Below, in pieces: positions 11,627-21,834 of a DNA stretch of 64,000 nucleotides. The DNA comes from Aculops lycopersici. Its lineage: Eukaryota > Arthropoda > Arachnida > Trombidiformes > Eriophyidae. Positions within the stretch are counted from its first letter, which is position 1, and every line of letters begins with the position of its first letter. Under the pieces are notes generated by a model. It did no database searches. It worked only from the letters and a program-made list of their open reading frames with translations, and was not told the DNA's origin. The stretch spans positions 3,190,855 to 3,254,854 of the forward strand of contig WNKI01000004.1 in the NCBI GenBank assembly GCA_015350385.1, given 5' to 3'. The translations under genes were made by a program, and so were the position numbers.

Positions 11627-12220
11627 TCAGGTAGGCGAATCTCCTTCCTCACCGATCTCCTTGATTGGAAGGTACAACTTAAACTCTGCTGGCAATTCAT
11701 CGTCGGCATAGTGTTTGTTTGCAAAGTATATCCTCCTCAATCTACAATTTGCGTTCACTGTTACTCTGGATGTCTCAGCATAATTTGTTCCATAAGCTCG
11801 CCTCGTAAAGTCGGCTAAATTGATAGTGATGTGATTCCAACCTCCTTCTAACTTGAGGGGCATAGTGCAGATAAAGTCTTGGACTCTGGTTTCTGATTGA
11901 TAGTTTGAGGCCCGAAATCGCCGTTTAGTTTGGGTGTCATCGAGAATCTCGATCTCAAAAGTGAAGAACCTATCCATACTCTTAACAATCATAATGAAAT
12001 AGTTGAGAGTGATGCCCAAACTCTTGTTTATCTTGGGACATGTTATGTAGGTTGTAGATACATTCGACGACTTGATTTCCAACACCAACGACTTTATGTC
12101 CTCATCTGTTATCCTTTTGATGACTCCATTTTTAACCTTTGCCTCAAATAACTGCAAAGGTTGACTGCCGATTGAGTAGAGTATTGATAATAGTCCACTT
12201 TGAAAGGTGTTTCGGAACAT
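11627..12220 (-). CDS. CFAP20: CFAP20 (BUG22) cilia- and flagella-associated protein 20
   Basis: An intronless ORF of 197 residues, close to the ~193 usual for this very conserved family. It begins MFRNTFQSGLLSILYSIGSQ and contains the family blocks NVSTTYITCP, GGWNHITINLADF and RVTVNANCRLRRIYF. CFAP20 is an inner-junction microtubule protein of ciliary axonemes, with reported roles in tubulin modification and transcription. The C-terminus is shorter and more divergent than the core. It is convergent with the glutamate receptor gene, with only 52 bases between stop codons, so their 3' ends probably overlap. In an arthropod, retention of this gene is expected for ciliated sensory neurons or sperm. 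Confidence 0.96.
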   Translation of the reverse strand: MFRNTFQSGLLSILYSIGSQPLQLFEAKVKNGVIKRITDEDIKSLVLEIKSSNVSTTYITCPKINKSLGITLNYFIMIVKSMDRFFTFEIEILDDTQTKRRFRASNYQSETRVQDFICTMPLKLEGGWNHITINLADFTRRAYGTNYAETSRVTVNANCRLRRIYFANKHYADDELPAEFKLYLPIKEIGEEGDSPT

Positions 12221-12975
12221 TTGTTTCGATAAACTAAGTGATCTTCATTGTTATGGGATTTAAATAGACTAACGCATTTGAGCCGTATAGCTCTCTTTTA
12301 GGGACAAAATATTGTAACTTCAGAATGTCATCAATCGACACTGTAAAAGTTTTGAGGTACCATAACAACCAAATGAAAACTGGATGGAGGAACGCTCAGC
12401 TGATTTCTATTGTTTACTAGATACAATCATGCGGTCGCCGTCCACGTCTGTTCAGTTTCTCGCATGCAAATCTAGGGAACACATGCTGCGATTTTCAGCT
12501 TTAGGATCCACTGAGGAAACACCAAAGCAGGTGTATTATATGTGGACCGGACTTCCGGATAGAGCACGCAAATTATCGATAGGGTTGATCAAGTTTGATT
12601 GATTACCTTGTTATTATTGCTTCCTGTCAAAGAAAGAGCTTTCCGTTTTACTGTTGTTGCGCTGGTCATTAAACTAGATGAAGTGGCTAAATTTAAACGT
12701 CTTGCTGAGACAATGAGTCTGTATCAGCCTCATTTATTATAGATAATGGGGTGTGATAGTAATAAACAGTAAGAAAATTTAGGAAAAACTTGAGTTTCTT
12801 GATAGTATAATCTTGCATCATATCTTTCATGTAGTTAAGCCCGTGGAAATCGGAAGCCTAGTTGTCTGATATTTCATAATATTGGACGGGATGAAACAAC
12901 TTCTCCTTGAGCCAAGCCAACTTTTGAATACATCTGAAAAATATGCAATTCAGTGTTAGTTGCAGAGTCTCTGTC
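12221..12975. other. Spacer between Ariadne and CFAP20 genes
   Basis: Contains the promoter side of CFAP20 (minus strand) and the 3' region of the Ariadne-1 gene. A 72-codon ORF on the plus strand (12384-12602) starts with ATG but has no recognisable features. An ETS-type octamer ACTTCCGG lies at 12551-12558. No RNA gene was seen. Confidence 0.5.
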
Positions 12976-14457
12976 TCAATAATTAACCTTCCACCAATCT
13001 TGGTCGTAACCCTCTTGAACGTGTTCGAGTAGTAGCCTACGTCTGCTTGCACAATAACGATATTTGTCTTGGACTTTTTGTTTGATATCTTTCATATTGT
13101 CTGAAGTGATATCGCGCTCCAGGTACTCTGAGAGGAGTTCTGTAGCGCTTTCTAGGTCCCGTTGGTTGTCCTCGAAAATAATCGATTGATTTGTTTTGGA
13201 TTGATAATAAGCAAACACATAGGTGTACATGAGAGTTTGTCTACATTGACAAAGTACGTCCACTGCTCTATTCAAGAATTGAACCTCAATCCAGCTCATG
13301 TTGTGCTGTTGCATCTCGCGCATCTTCTCCTGGATACTTGCATAAAGCTTGTTCTCAAATTTTAAACTTTGCATATGGTTCATATATCGTTTGCAATAAA
13401 ATAAGTATCTTTGCAATAAAGCTCGAGATCGTTCTTGGGCATCACGTGCCGCCTTGGCATCAGTTTCATCAAACCTATTACACGAATACCAGGAAGTCCC
13501 ATGGGCTTGCCAAGTGCCCAAACAAACCCAACAAAACTCTTGTCTACAATCGGAGTTCTTGCATATCATATGGTTACAACCTCCGTTTTTCTCAATAGTA
13601 ACATGGCACTTGGGACACTCTTTTGTGTTTGCCGCAATCCAATGCGAGGTTTCGCTGTCGTCATCACATTTCTTTTTCCATTTCTTAATTAGATCACACT
13701 TGACTGGCTCGTGCCAATTATCACCACAGAGGAAGCAAAACTTGGTCCCACAGATACACTTAACAGGTTGAAATTCTGGATACACAACCTTAACAGCATG
13801 TCCGCATTCTGGCTTTGGACACCAGCGCATTTGCTTGTTGCATTCCACATAGCTATTTGTGATTAGTTGCTGGTACCGAAGCTTAACCTTAGGATCACTA
13901 ACCAGAGGTAAAACAGTTTGATCGTCCACTAGCATAGTACAATGAAGAGCGGCGCATGTAATGCGGCCTGACTGGCCTTCAGCCATAATTCGGGTTGACA
14001 GGTACATGACCCAACAATTTCGGCAAAAGGCATGGCCACAGCCGAGAGCCATGAGCTCTCGGTTGTTGTCCAAGCAACAGATTGGACATATCCCACGTTG
14101 CTGGTTGTTATTGTTACTGTTTGGAGGTTTGTTGGCAGTAGCTGTGACTGGTGTTAGACTTGTGGTTTCAGATATCTTCGCCTCCTTAAATAAGGCCTCA
14201 GTATTTCCATCAAAGAATCTCTCATAGAGGCGCTCTTTGTCCCAATGGAAATGGTTTAATAAGATTCTGGTTATTGTGGCATTAAGTGAAACAACAGAAT
14301 TTACTTCTCTGATAGAAGAGACCATACTCTCAACAATTTGGTTTGTATTCAAAATATCAAATTTATACTCCTCATGCGGAGGTGTTGCCTCGTTGGCTGA
14401 CTCGAGACCTGTAATTTGGTCGTCATCATCCTGGATGTCTTCGTCGTCACTCAACAT
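12976..14457 (-). CDS. ari-1: Ariadne-1 RBR E3 ubiquitin ligase
   Basis: An intronless ORF of 493 residues from ATG at 14457. Order: acidic N-terminus, UBA-like helices (~40-95), RING1 beginning CPICCLDNN (~121-175), IBR with CICGTKFCFLCG (~210-255), RING2 (~280-315) with the catalytic Cys in NGGCNHM (~295), then the Ariadne autoinhibitory helical domain to the C-terminus. RBR ligases take ubiquitin onto the RING2 Cys before passing it to substrate. The Ariadne domain blocks this Cys until a neddylated cullin-RING ligase relieves it. Length and domain order match the family (Drosophila ari-1, human ARIH1). The C-terminus ends soon after the conserved EHVQEGYDQDWW block. A GT inside the last codons could be a donor, but no extension is needed. 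Confidence 0.96.
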   Translation of the reverse strand: MLSDDEDIQDDDDQITGLESANEATPPHEEYKFDILNTNQIVESMVSSIREVNSVVSLNATITRILLNHFHWDKERLYERFFDGNTEALFKEAKISETTSLTPVTATANKPPNSNNNNQQRGICPICCLDNNRELMALGCGHAFCRNCWVMYLSTRIMAEGQSGRITCAALHCTMLVDDQTVLPLVSDPKVKLRYQQLITNSYVECNKQMRWCPKPECGHAVKVVYPEFQPVKCICGTKFCFLCGDNWHEPVKCDLIKKWKKKCDDDSETSHWIAANTKECPKCHVTIEKNGGCNHMICKNSDCRQEFCWVCLGTWQAHGTSWYSCNRFDETDAKAARDAQERSRALLQRYLFYCKRYMNHMQSLKFENKLYASIQEKMREMQQHNMSWIEVQFLNRAVDVLCQCRQTLMYTYVFAYYQSKTNQSIIFEDNQRDLESATELLSEYLERDITSDNMKDIKQKVQDKYRYCASRRRLLLEHVQEGYDQDWWKVNY

Positions 14458-15735
14458 CTTGGATAAGAGGTTGAAGAAACCGATCCCCTAACAAAACCAG
14501 CTAGTCGTCGATCTCTACCTCCGATCCAATTTAGAATGAAATGATTTAGTTTTCATCCGAGTTGTTTAAGGATTGATTTCTCGGTAGATTAATAACTATA
14601 AGTAGTTTTTATGATGCATGCATAAAAATAATTTGAGCCATAGATATGATATAATGATAGTTATAATGACAATATTTTATCGAAATACAACAATGGAGAT
14701 CTCTTGTTTGTATCGTTGTCGTCTTTGTCGCGTGGTTTTCAATCCAAACAAGCGGTCAGCATTTTTTCCTCAGGTCGAAATACGATAACCAAACGCTCTT
14801 TTACGCTGCCGAAAATGCCTGTAAGATGCTAGCCCATGAGTCCCATGCATTGAGAGTGCCTATTCCTCTCTACATTGGATAAATTTTCTCTGTTTTCTAA
14901 TGGATCGATGCTAGGCAGGAAATTTTTCAAGACTCTTAATTGCAACGTCGAGGTTGAAGAATTTACTTGATATTTGCTTGTCAGATTCAAGCAAATAACA
15001 AGTTTCCACAAATTAACTCGTCGATCTATTTACATCTATGATGAACAAAGGGATTTTCCAGCCAGCTACTTGTCTCATCTGAGTATAATGATACTGTCGC
15101 ATCTAAATCCTGATAATCTTGAGTCAAATGTAGAGTAGGCTGATTAACAAATATAAAAGCAAAGGAAATACCTTTTCATGTGAACGAATTTGTAATACAA
15201 AGGTATCACAGTAGTTCAATATTTTTATCCACTGTGAACAACATCACCGGCTACATCTTGAACTTGAATCTACGATCGGAAATGGAGATAAGTTGGCTGC
15301 TGTTATCCAGGCCAGTGAGTCGCTGGCAGAAGTAGACAGCAGTTGAAGCAAAGTCGCTAAGCTTACCTGCTTTGTTAGATACTTGTTAATTGGGAGGCTT
15401 AGCAAGAGAACCCACGCGAGCTACTCACTACTTTTCAGCCCAACATTCTCACACAAATTACCTTGACGCGCGCTAGCCGAATATTGAGCATAAAAAGATG
15501 CAACAAGCTTTGCATTGCTGTCTCTGCGATGGAACCACGAAAGGAACACGTTTGTTTACATTTTGTAAAACGTTCGAGTCTGAGATCCAGTCGGCACTTC
15601 CACCTCTTCGATCCTCAAGATATCGAAAATACTGGATGTGTCGAATGATCTATCCAAGATGAAACCTTAAGTGCTATAACCTTTGAAAAATCAGTATAAG
15701 TAACCAAGTGCCAATATCTTACACTTCCGTCCGCG
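14458..15735. other. Divergent spacer between Ariadne-1 and ASK1 genes
   Basis: Holds the two head-to-head promoters. No gene-like ORF was found. A short plus-strand frame ending at 15648 includes an ATG at 15529 (39 codons) and would be a uORF if the ASK1 transcript begins upstream of it. No repeats of note. Confidence 0.55.
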
Positions 15736-18700
15736 ATGGGAGATAAGCGCGTGCAATTCAAGGATCAAGTCGAGGAACTTGAAGACGATGGAAGACATCA
15801 CAATATAAAGCCAACCTTGCACTTAGAATTTGATAGAAATTACTTTCACCCGCCTCTCTCACCAAGTAAACAGAAGATCAATATTGTATTTGTTGCCGAC
15901 CTTGAGCAAGGGTCGGCAACCCTAAATCATCGACTTGCTGCCCTCGATTGCGTTAAGTTGGTTTGCAAGGAGATGGAAGCTGAATTTAATCTAGTCAATT
16001 ACGAGGAGTTATTATCAGGGGAACCCTCGGCCTTGGATTCGTTTTATAATGCAGATGCAGCCATTATAGACATCAGCTTAGAGGAGCAACGGAACTCTTT
16101 ATTTTATCATCTAGGAGTACGTGAGAGTTTCTCAATGAAACAAAATATTGTATTGGTTGCTCATTTAGTTGACACCAACTCGAGTGAGGAATCTAGCTCC
16201 ACCTACCTGACTCATGAAGCAGCCTCACAAATCAAGTCCACCTTACCAAATTATCCACTATTTGTATATTTCATCGAATCCAAAGACTCAAATATAAAGA
16301 CGGAGTCTGACCCATCCAAAGAGAATTTGGATTTCGACTGTTTCGTCGATCAGCGTTTCATAGATCTCACATATAGTCCAGGTAGCGATGAGCAAATGGA
16401 TCCAAGTGTTCCAGATTTTGATGAGTTTATTTTAGAGGATTTGTCGAATCGTCAAACAGGAAGTAACATCGCCAATGTTAGAAGCAATGGTATCGCAAGT
16501 GGCAAGGAGGATTGTAGCAAGGCAATTCAAAATAGCGACCGAGATTTGTCATTGAATCTGAGGGGTCAATTGAAGGATGCTCTTAAAAATGTCAAGTGGC
16601 AGGCCAAGGCTCATATGAAGGACAAATTTTTAGCTGATCTGAGGAAGGCACGAGAAATTTACCAAGGTGAAGAATTGTACAAAGTTTTGCACACATTTAG
16701 ACGCCGATTGGATGATCCCAATATGTTGAGCTCAGAAGTTGTCTATCAAATGTTGGTTTCATTCAAGGAAGTTCAGGATTACGATTCAATGGTGCAGCTC
16801 GTTGATGATCTGGGTAAATTTCCAAACTCATTCAAGATTACCTCCTCGCCACAGATTGTCTTTCACTACGCGTTTGCATTGAACCGCCGACATTATCTTG
16901 GCGATAGCGATCGAGCATTAAAAATGATAACAACTGCACTAGACTCAAAGGAACACCAAGTACCCGACTCGATATGTCTATGTGGACGTATATTCAAGGA
17001 AAGATTCATAGAGTCCAGTTATGAGGATCGCGATAGTCTCAAGAACGCTATCGATTGGTACCGAAAGAGTTTCAAGATTTTGCCAAACGAGTATGCTGCC
17101 ATCAATTTGGCTACCCTGCTTTATATTGCTGGCCATGATTTTACCTCGTCCAGCGAGCTGAAACATGTTGGATTAGTGCTGAATAATCTCATAGGTAAGA
17201 AGGGTCCAGTGCATAAGTTAGAAAACTATTGGGATGTCGCCACATACTTTGAGTTCTGTCTCCTTGCTAATCAATTTGCCAAGGCGATGCAAGCGGCCGA
17301 GTGCATGTTCAACCTAAACCCACCCAAGTGGCATCTGAAGTCAACCATAGGCAACATAAAGCTTATCTACAGATTCAAGCCAAAGCAAAATCCTGATTCG
17401 CTGAAGAGTCAGACTAGCAATGGGACCGGCAATTCGACAATCCAGCAAGAAGCTATCCAAAGTCCAGAGGAACAAATAGTCGAGTTTTGGATGGACTTTT
17501 TTATTGATGCTGTTCTGGAGTCTTGCGAGAACCAAATTCGATTTGCCGCTTTGGTGTTGGAGCAAAACAAAGTTTACATGCCAACTTATATAACAATGAA
17601 CCTGGATGCCGAAGAAAAGTCCATAACTATTAGTCAAATGTGTATCATCCACCTGAGAGATTTAAATGGTTGCCGTAAGCCGCATCTATGGCACATTCAA
17701 GCAACAGGTATCCGTGGCATAAGTTTGTATAAGAGGGATGATCGTTGCGTATACCTCTACGTACATGACAATTCAGATGACTTTCAAATATTTTTCCCCT
17801 CCGAGTCGCTGAGATCAAGGTTCCATTCTTTGGTCCTATCAATAACAGGCGATCGTTCCATCGACATAAGCGCCAACCTCAATAATACCGAGCAAAAGAT
17901 AAATTTTGTCTTTGAACATGACAAGGATGGCGATAGGATTATATTGGGTCGTGGTAGCAAAGGCGTTGTTTATGCAGCCCGAGATGTGGATACTCAAAGA
18001 CAGATAGCAATTAAGGTGGTACCTGTGAAAAATATCGGCGAAGTCCAGCCCTTACATGAGGAAATTCGCCTACATTCCATGCTAAGACATAGGAATATTG
18101 TTCAGTACTTGGGCACTTCCCTCGAGGACAACTTTTTCCGTATCATCATGGAACGAGTTCCGGGTGGTAGTTTGTCGCAACTCCTGCAACTGCAATGGGG
18201 TCCACTCAAGGAAAATGTCATGGCCCATTACTCGAGACAAATTTTAGAGGGTTTACAATATTTGCATAGGCAAAAGATAGTGCATAGAGATATTAAAGGC
18301 GATAATGTCCTAGTTAATACTTACACAGGAACACTCAAGATCTCAGACTTTGGAACTTGCAAGAGATTGGCAGCCATCAATCCAAACACGGAGACATTTG
18401 CTGGCACTGTACCCTTCATGGCGCCCGAGTTGATGGATCGGGGACATAGAGGTTACAGTATGCCCGCGGATATTTGGTCCTTTGGTTGCACTGTGGTAGA
18501 AATGGCCACGGGCAAGCCCCCTTTCATTGAGATAGGTTCAGGAGCACAGGTGATGTTTCGCGTTGGCTTCTACAAGGAGCATCCGGAAATACCTGCTCAA
18601 CTGAGCGAAAAGTGCAAACAATTTATACTGCGATGTTTTGAGCCAAACACTGAACATCGAGCCACTTGTGATGAGTTACTAATTGACCCCTTCCTGGAGG

Positions 18701-19347
18701 ATGCGCGGCCGTCGTCCTCATCGGCCAAAAGCTCGTCCAGTAATCCTTCTTCACCCATCATGACTAAGCAAATGTCGCCAGGCATTTCGAGCTCAAACTC
18801 TGTGAGACCCAAGTTCCAGCCTGAAACAAACACTGACATGACAACTAGTAGTTCAAAAGTATCATCATCATCGTCGTCCCATAGCCATCGTCTACCGCTA
18901 CGATTATCCATACAAAAGGATTATCGTGAGAAACTCTCGAATCGCCAGTCGCGTAGCGAGAGCGAAAGCGGAAGTTTCGAAAGCGCAAACGGTGGCGATG
19001 ATGGCAGTCTTTCATGTAGCAAAACTAACAACAATTCTAGTGATGTAACGCCAATCAATGAACTCGAAAGTCTTGAATCGAATTCCCTATCACCCCCTTC
19101 AATTCCTGACCAGCAAAAAAGCCTCGAGTTTGAGAATGGATTGCCCGATAGAACAAACGCTGGCAGCGACACCGAGATTCAAAAGCTTGTGGCACTTAAT
19201 CAACAGCTGACTTTCGAGAATCGCCGACTGTGGACGAGATTGAATCAAGTCCAAATGGAATTAAATAGTGTGCTCGCATCGCAACTTGCCGATAAAGAGG
19301 CGGAACTTCGGCTCCTCAAACAGCCTAGACACAATCAAATACAATAA
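15736..19347 (+). CDS. ASK1-type MAP kinase kinase kinase (MAP3K5/15 family)
   Basis: An intronless CDS of 1203 residues; the family is usually ~1300-1380, so this copy is somewhat short. The N-terminus carries the thioredoxin-binding and central TPR-like regulatory domains. The kinase domain spans ~734-985 with glycine loop GRGSKGVVY, Lys in IAIKV, catalytic loop HRDIKGDN, DFGTCKR and activation segment TETFAGTVPFMAPE. A Ser-rich stretch and a C-terminal coiled coil (~1145-1195) follow. ASK1 relays oxidative, ER and immune stress to MKK4/7-JNK and MKK3/6-p38. The activation segment differs from the usual TGTLQYMAPE by Ala, Val-Pro and Phe substitutions, but the Thr of Gly-Thr remains. The stop codon is part of CAATAAA, a poly(A) signal. 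The Drosophila counterpart is Pk92B. Confidence 0.95.
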   Translation: MGDKRVQFKDQVEELEDDGRHHNIKPTLHLEFDRNYFHPPLSPSKQKINIVFVADLEQGSATLNHRLAALDCVKLVCKEMEAEFNLVNYEELLSGEPSALDSFYNADAAIIDISLEEQRNSLFYHLGVRESFSMKQNIVLVAHLVDTNSSEESSSTYLTHEAASQIKSTLPNYPLFVYFIESKDSNIKTESDPSKENLDFDCFVDQRFIDLTYSPGSDEQMDPSVPDFDEFILEDLSNRQTGSNIANVRSNGIASGKEDCSKAIQNSDRDLSLNLRGQLKDALKNVKWQAKAHMKDKFLADLRKAREIYQGEELYKVLHTFRRRLDDPNMLSSEVVYQMLVSFKEVQDYDSMVQLVDDLGKFPNSFKITSSPQIVFHYAFALNRRHYLGDSDRALKMITTALDSKEHQVPDSICLCGRIFKERFIESSYEDRDSLKNAIDWYRKSFKILPNEYAAINLATLLYIAGHDFTSSSELKHVGLVLNNLIGKKGPVHKLENYWDVATYFEFCLLANQFAKAMQAAECMFNLNPPKWHLKSTIGNIKLIYRFKPKQNPDSLKSQTSNGTGNSTIQQEAIQSPEEQIVEFWMDFFIDAVLESCENQIRFAALVLEQNKVYMPTYITMNLDAEEKSITISQMCIIHLRDLNGCRKPHLWHIQATGIRGISLYKRDDRCVYLYVHDNSDDFQIFFPSESLRSRFHSLVLSITGDRSIDISANLNNTEQKINFVFEHDKDGDRIILGRGSKGVVYAARDVDTQRQIAIKVVPVKNIGEVQPLHEEIRLHSMLRHRNIVQYLGTSLEDNFFRIIMERVPGGSLSQLLQLQWGPLKENVMAHYSRQILEGLQYLHRQKIVHRDIKGDNVLVNTYTGTLKISDFGTCKRLAAINPNTETFAGTVPFMAPELMDRGHRGYSMPADIWSFGCTVVEMATGKPPFIEIGSGAQVMFRVGFYKEHPEIPAQLSEKCKQFILRCFEPNTEHRATCDELLIDPFLEDARPSSSSAKSSSSNPSSPIMTKQMSPGISSSNSVRPKFQPETNTDMTTSSSKVSSSSSSHSHRLPLRLSIQKDYREKLSNRQSRSESESGSFESANGGDDGSLSCSKTNNNSSDVTPINELESLESNSLSPPSIPDQQKSLEFENGLPDRTNAGSDTEIQKLVALNQQLTFENRRLWTRLNQVQMELNSVLASQLADKEAELRLLKQPRHNQIQ

Positions 19348-19350
19348 AAA
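19343..19350 (+). terminator. Poly(A) signal overlapping the ASK1 stop
   Basis: AATAAA lies across the TAA stop of the ASK1-type gene. A second AATAAA occurs near 19736. If the first were used the 3' UTR would be extremely short; the second is probably the working one. Confidence 0.4.
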
Positions 19351-19864
19351 AGTAACATTTTTGCCACATGAGCAAAAGCAGAAAATTCTCCCATGAGATG
19401 GCGCATGATAAGGCTGGTTAGTTGATGGAAGTTATTCAGGTAACCACCCATCGGAGCCATTCAAAAGAGAAAGCACGAAAGACCTAAACACATAGACGAT
19501 CAGGTGGTAGCGATATCTACAGCTCATCTCACTAACTGCGTTACTCTCGATCTAAACTACATGGAAAAATACACAGGACTCCCATTTCAGACTGCAGATT
19601 TTTAGAGCAGGAGATCTACCTGCGACTGATAAGAGTAACGCAATTATTTAGACAAGCTGTAGTTTTCAACGACACCTACCTTTGATCTAGACTCTTGATC
19701 ACGTGATCAATTATAATGTAACTCGAAATGCTTACAAATAAAACAAGCTTAAAGTCGCAATTGAGATAAATTTGACGATCGCTGCTCTGATAGAGTGATC
19801 ATGGGCACGATTATTTTTCACCATTCATGATGAAGAATACAATGAGATTTGTTCAAAGATTCAA
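19348..19864. other. Spacer 3' of ASK1
   Basis: Tail-to-tail spacer holding the 3' UTR of the kinase gene, including an AATAAA near 19736. No other feature was seen. Confidence 0.5.
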
Positions 19865-20080
19865 CTAAATAGTAAGCCAATCGAGTTCACACTCGAGACC
19901 ATCTAGATAAAAGTCAAAATTTTTCATTCTTCTACTCTCAAATTTGGCCATCATTGTCCTGGCAACTACAGGTGCGCCAACGGAGGATTCAAACACCAAA
20001 CTGACCACAACGTTATCACCACAATCCAAAGAACCGTAGCAGCTGACCAGATGAAGCAAGTCATTCATGATAATATCCAT
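19865..20080 (-). CDS. Small ORF downstream of EARS2, unrecognised
   Basis: An ATG at 20080 opens a 71-codon frame beginning MDIIMNDLL and ending DWLTI. The composition is protein-like: hydrophobic strands alternate with charged residues (KFESRR, DFYLDGLECELDW), with no low complexity. I do not recognise a family. It lies on the same strand only 33 bases after the EARS2 stop. It could be a separate small gene, the second ORF of a dicistronic mRNA, or the last exon of something unseen. No coupled function is claimed. Confidence 0.4.
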   Translation of the reverse strand: MDIIMNDLLHLVSCYGSLDCGDNVVVSLVFESSVGAPVVARTMMAKFESRRMKNFDFYLDGLECELDWLTI

Positions 20081-20113
20081 TCTAGTGGTGGCAGAGTAGA
20101 TCTTCAAGATAAT

Positions 20114-21670
20114 TTATTGATTACAAACATAATCTAATCCATGATTCAGATAAGTTCTAAGTCGTTCCTTTCCGAGAAGAGCGAAAATTTCCTGAACCGG
20201 AAGTCCAGCGTCGCTATTTGTTAACAACTTCCGGGACAATCTAAATAGAATTCGCTTGTCAATCTTGTACTTGTTGGCGAGACTTGCAAATGATGAGTCC
20301 ACCATCTTTTGGTCATTAATGTCAACTTCCCTAACCAACTCAATTAAACCCTCAATGATGGATCTCATGTCGAATCCGGTATATTCATCTAGGGACCAAT
20401 CGAGTTTTGGGACACCCCAAATAAAGGCCTTATCGCTTGAGATCAAATCATTGAGCAGAGTTATTCTTGATATGTATTTGTCCAAAACAGAAGCCAAATT
20501 CTCGTCATCTAGATCACAGGTAAGATTAGCTCTCTTAATCAACTCCTTCAACTCCTCAATCACCTCAACTTGATTATCAGCCCATCGTTTTTGGAGCTCT
20601 TTCTGACTATATATCTTGAGTCTCCCGACATCGATTGAAGCTGAGTGGGTAGTCATAGAGTTGAAGCGGAAGTCCTTGACCATTCTATCTAAAGTCCAAA
20701 ACTCATTCGAATCCTGCTTTGATTTTGGAACTCCGCCACCTGAATTTGTGAGAAAATTTAGAATAGGCAAAGGCCGGTAACCAGCGTCTATCCACGATTT
20801 CAGGTGACTGTTATCGTTTCGCTTCGACATCTTGGTTCCATCCTTCATAGTGATTAATGGGAAGTGTAGGAACTTTGGTTGCTGCCACTGAAAGGCTTCA
20901 TATATTTGCACATGTTTACAAGTTGATGATATCCACTCGGCTCCACGCAAAACGTGTGAGATTCGCATAGAATGATCATCGATCACATTGGCGAAATGGT
21001 AGGTGGGAAAGCCGTCACTTTTTATTATAACTGGGTCACTTTCTTGGCTTTCAATAAGGTCGTTTGTAATATCTCCGAATACTGTGTCAGTAAATGTCGT
21101 GGCGCCAGGTTGAAGCGTGAAACGAACTACATAATTATTTCCAGTATCAACCAACTTTTCTTCAATCTCGGATTTTGACAATGATAAACACCGTCTATCA
21201 TATCGCAGCTTTTCTCGGTTGCGGGCTTGGTGCTTCCTGAGCAATTCTAGTCTTGTTGGAGTACAGAAACATCTGTAAGCCTTACCTGCGGCTACCAATT
21301 CATCTACTTTCTTTTTATAGAGATCGAGTCGTTGTGACTGATTGTAGGGACCAAATGGTCCTCCTATCTTGGGACTTTCATCTGGTTTTAGTCCAGCCCA
21401 ACAAAGCAACTGTTCGATTTGCTCAGCTGATCCAGGGACAAGTCTTGTTCGATCGGTGTCTTCTATTCTAAGCACGAAGGCTCCATCGTTCTGCTTTGCA
21501 AATATGTAATTGTATAATGCGGTCCTCAGACCACCGAGGTGCAAGTGGCCCGTTGGACTTGGGGCAAATCTCACTCGAACATCACTCTTGAATCTAGTGA
21601 AAGTGTTGTATACTATTATCCTTGAGTTGAATACTCTGGCAGAGGGAATATTCATCTTTAATAAGATCAT
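20114..21670 (-). CDS. EARS2: Mitochondrial glutamyl-tRNA synthetase
   Basis: An intronless CDS of 518 residues (EARS2 is usually ~520). The frame is open further upstream, but 21670 is the first ATG; a second at codon 6 is also possible. Class I synthetase motifs are present: the HIGH-type signature in FAPSPTGHLHLGG (~35), RIEDTDRTRLVPGS, and the KMSKR loop in TKMSKRND (~277). A helical anticodon-binding C-terminal domain follows. The enzyme charges mitochondrial tRNA-Glu, and in many eukaryotes misacylates tRNA-Gln for GatCAB. The N-terminus before the core is hydrophobic and basic, as expected for a mitochondrial presequence. It is divergent from TRMT11 over 164 bases, so two translation genes may share a promoter. 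AATAAA overlaps the stop. Confidence 0.95.
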   Translation of the reverse strand: MILLKMNIPSARVFNSRIIVYNTFTRFKSDVRVRFAPSPTGHLHLGGLRTALYNYIFAKQNDGAFVLRIEDTDRTRLVPGSAEQIEQLLCWAGLKPDESPKIGGPFGPYNQSQRLDLYKKKVDELVAAGKAYRCFCTPTRLELLRKHQARNREKLRYDRRCLSLSKSEIEEKLVDTGNNYVVRFTLQPGATTFTDTVFGDITNDLIESQESDPVIIKSDGFPTYHFANVIDDHSMRISHVLRGAEWISSTCKHVQIYEAFQWQQPKFLHFPLITMKDGTKMSKRNDNSHLKSWIDAGYRPLPILNFLTNSGGGVPKSKQDSNEFWTLDRMVKDFRFNSMTTHSASIDVGRLKIYSQKELQKRWADNQVEVIEELKELIKRANLTCDLDDENLASVLDKYISRITLLNDLISSDKAFIWGVPKLDWSLDEYTGFDMRSIIEGLIELVREVDINDQKMVDSSFASLANKYKIDKRILFRLSRKLLTNSDAGLPVQEIFALLGKERLRTYLNHGLDYVCNQ

Positions 21671-21834
21671 GTCCTTTATGATTCCAAATCCTATGATTTG
21701 ATTTCTGACAGAGTTTTTTTTTGCTTGTTTTGAAACGTGCACAGAGATCCAACGCACGTGGTTTTGTTTTGAATGATCGGGCCGAACACTATGAGTTCAT
21801 ATCGTCCAATTAGAGGCAACTATTTTCACCTAAT
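21671..21834. promoter_or_regulatory. Probable bidirectional promoter, EARS2/TRMT11
   Basis: Only 164 bases separate the two head-to-head ATGs. A CACGTG E-box lies at 21755-21760. Inferred from gene arrangement; no TATA box is obvious. Confidence 0.5.

Noticed and set aside
12384..12602. 72-codon plus-strand ORF between CFAP20 and Ariadne genes
   Set aside because: Has an ATG but no recognisable motif or membrane segment; lies where the CFAP20 promoter should be.
12858..12979. Possible extra 3' exon of Ariadne-1 (donor AAG|GTTAAT, acceptor TTTTCAG)
   Set aside because: The unspliced protein already ends where the family ends, and the spliced extension resembles nothing in Ariadne.
15463..15648. 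61-codon frame upstream of the ASK1 gene
   Set aside because: No ATG at its beginning; at most a 39-codon uORF from 15529.
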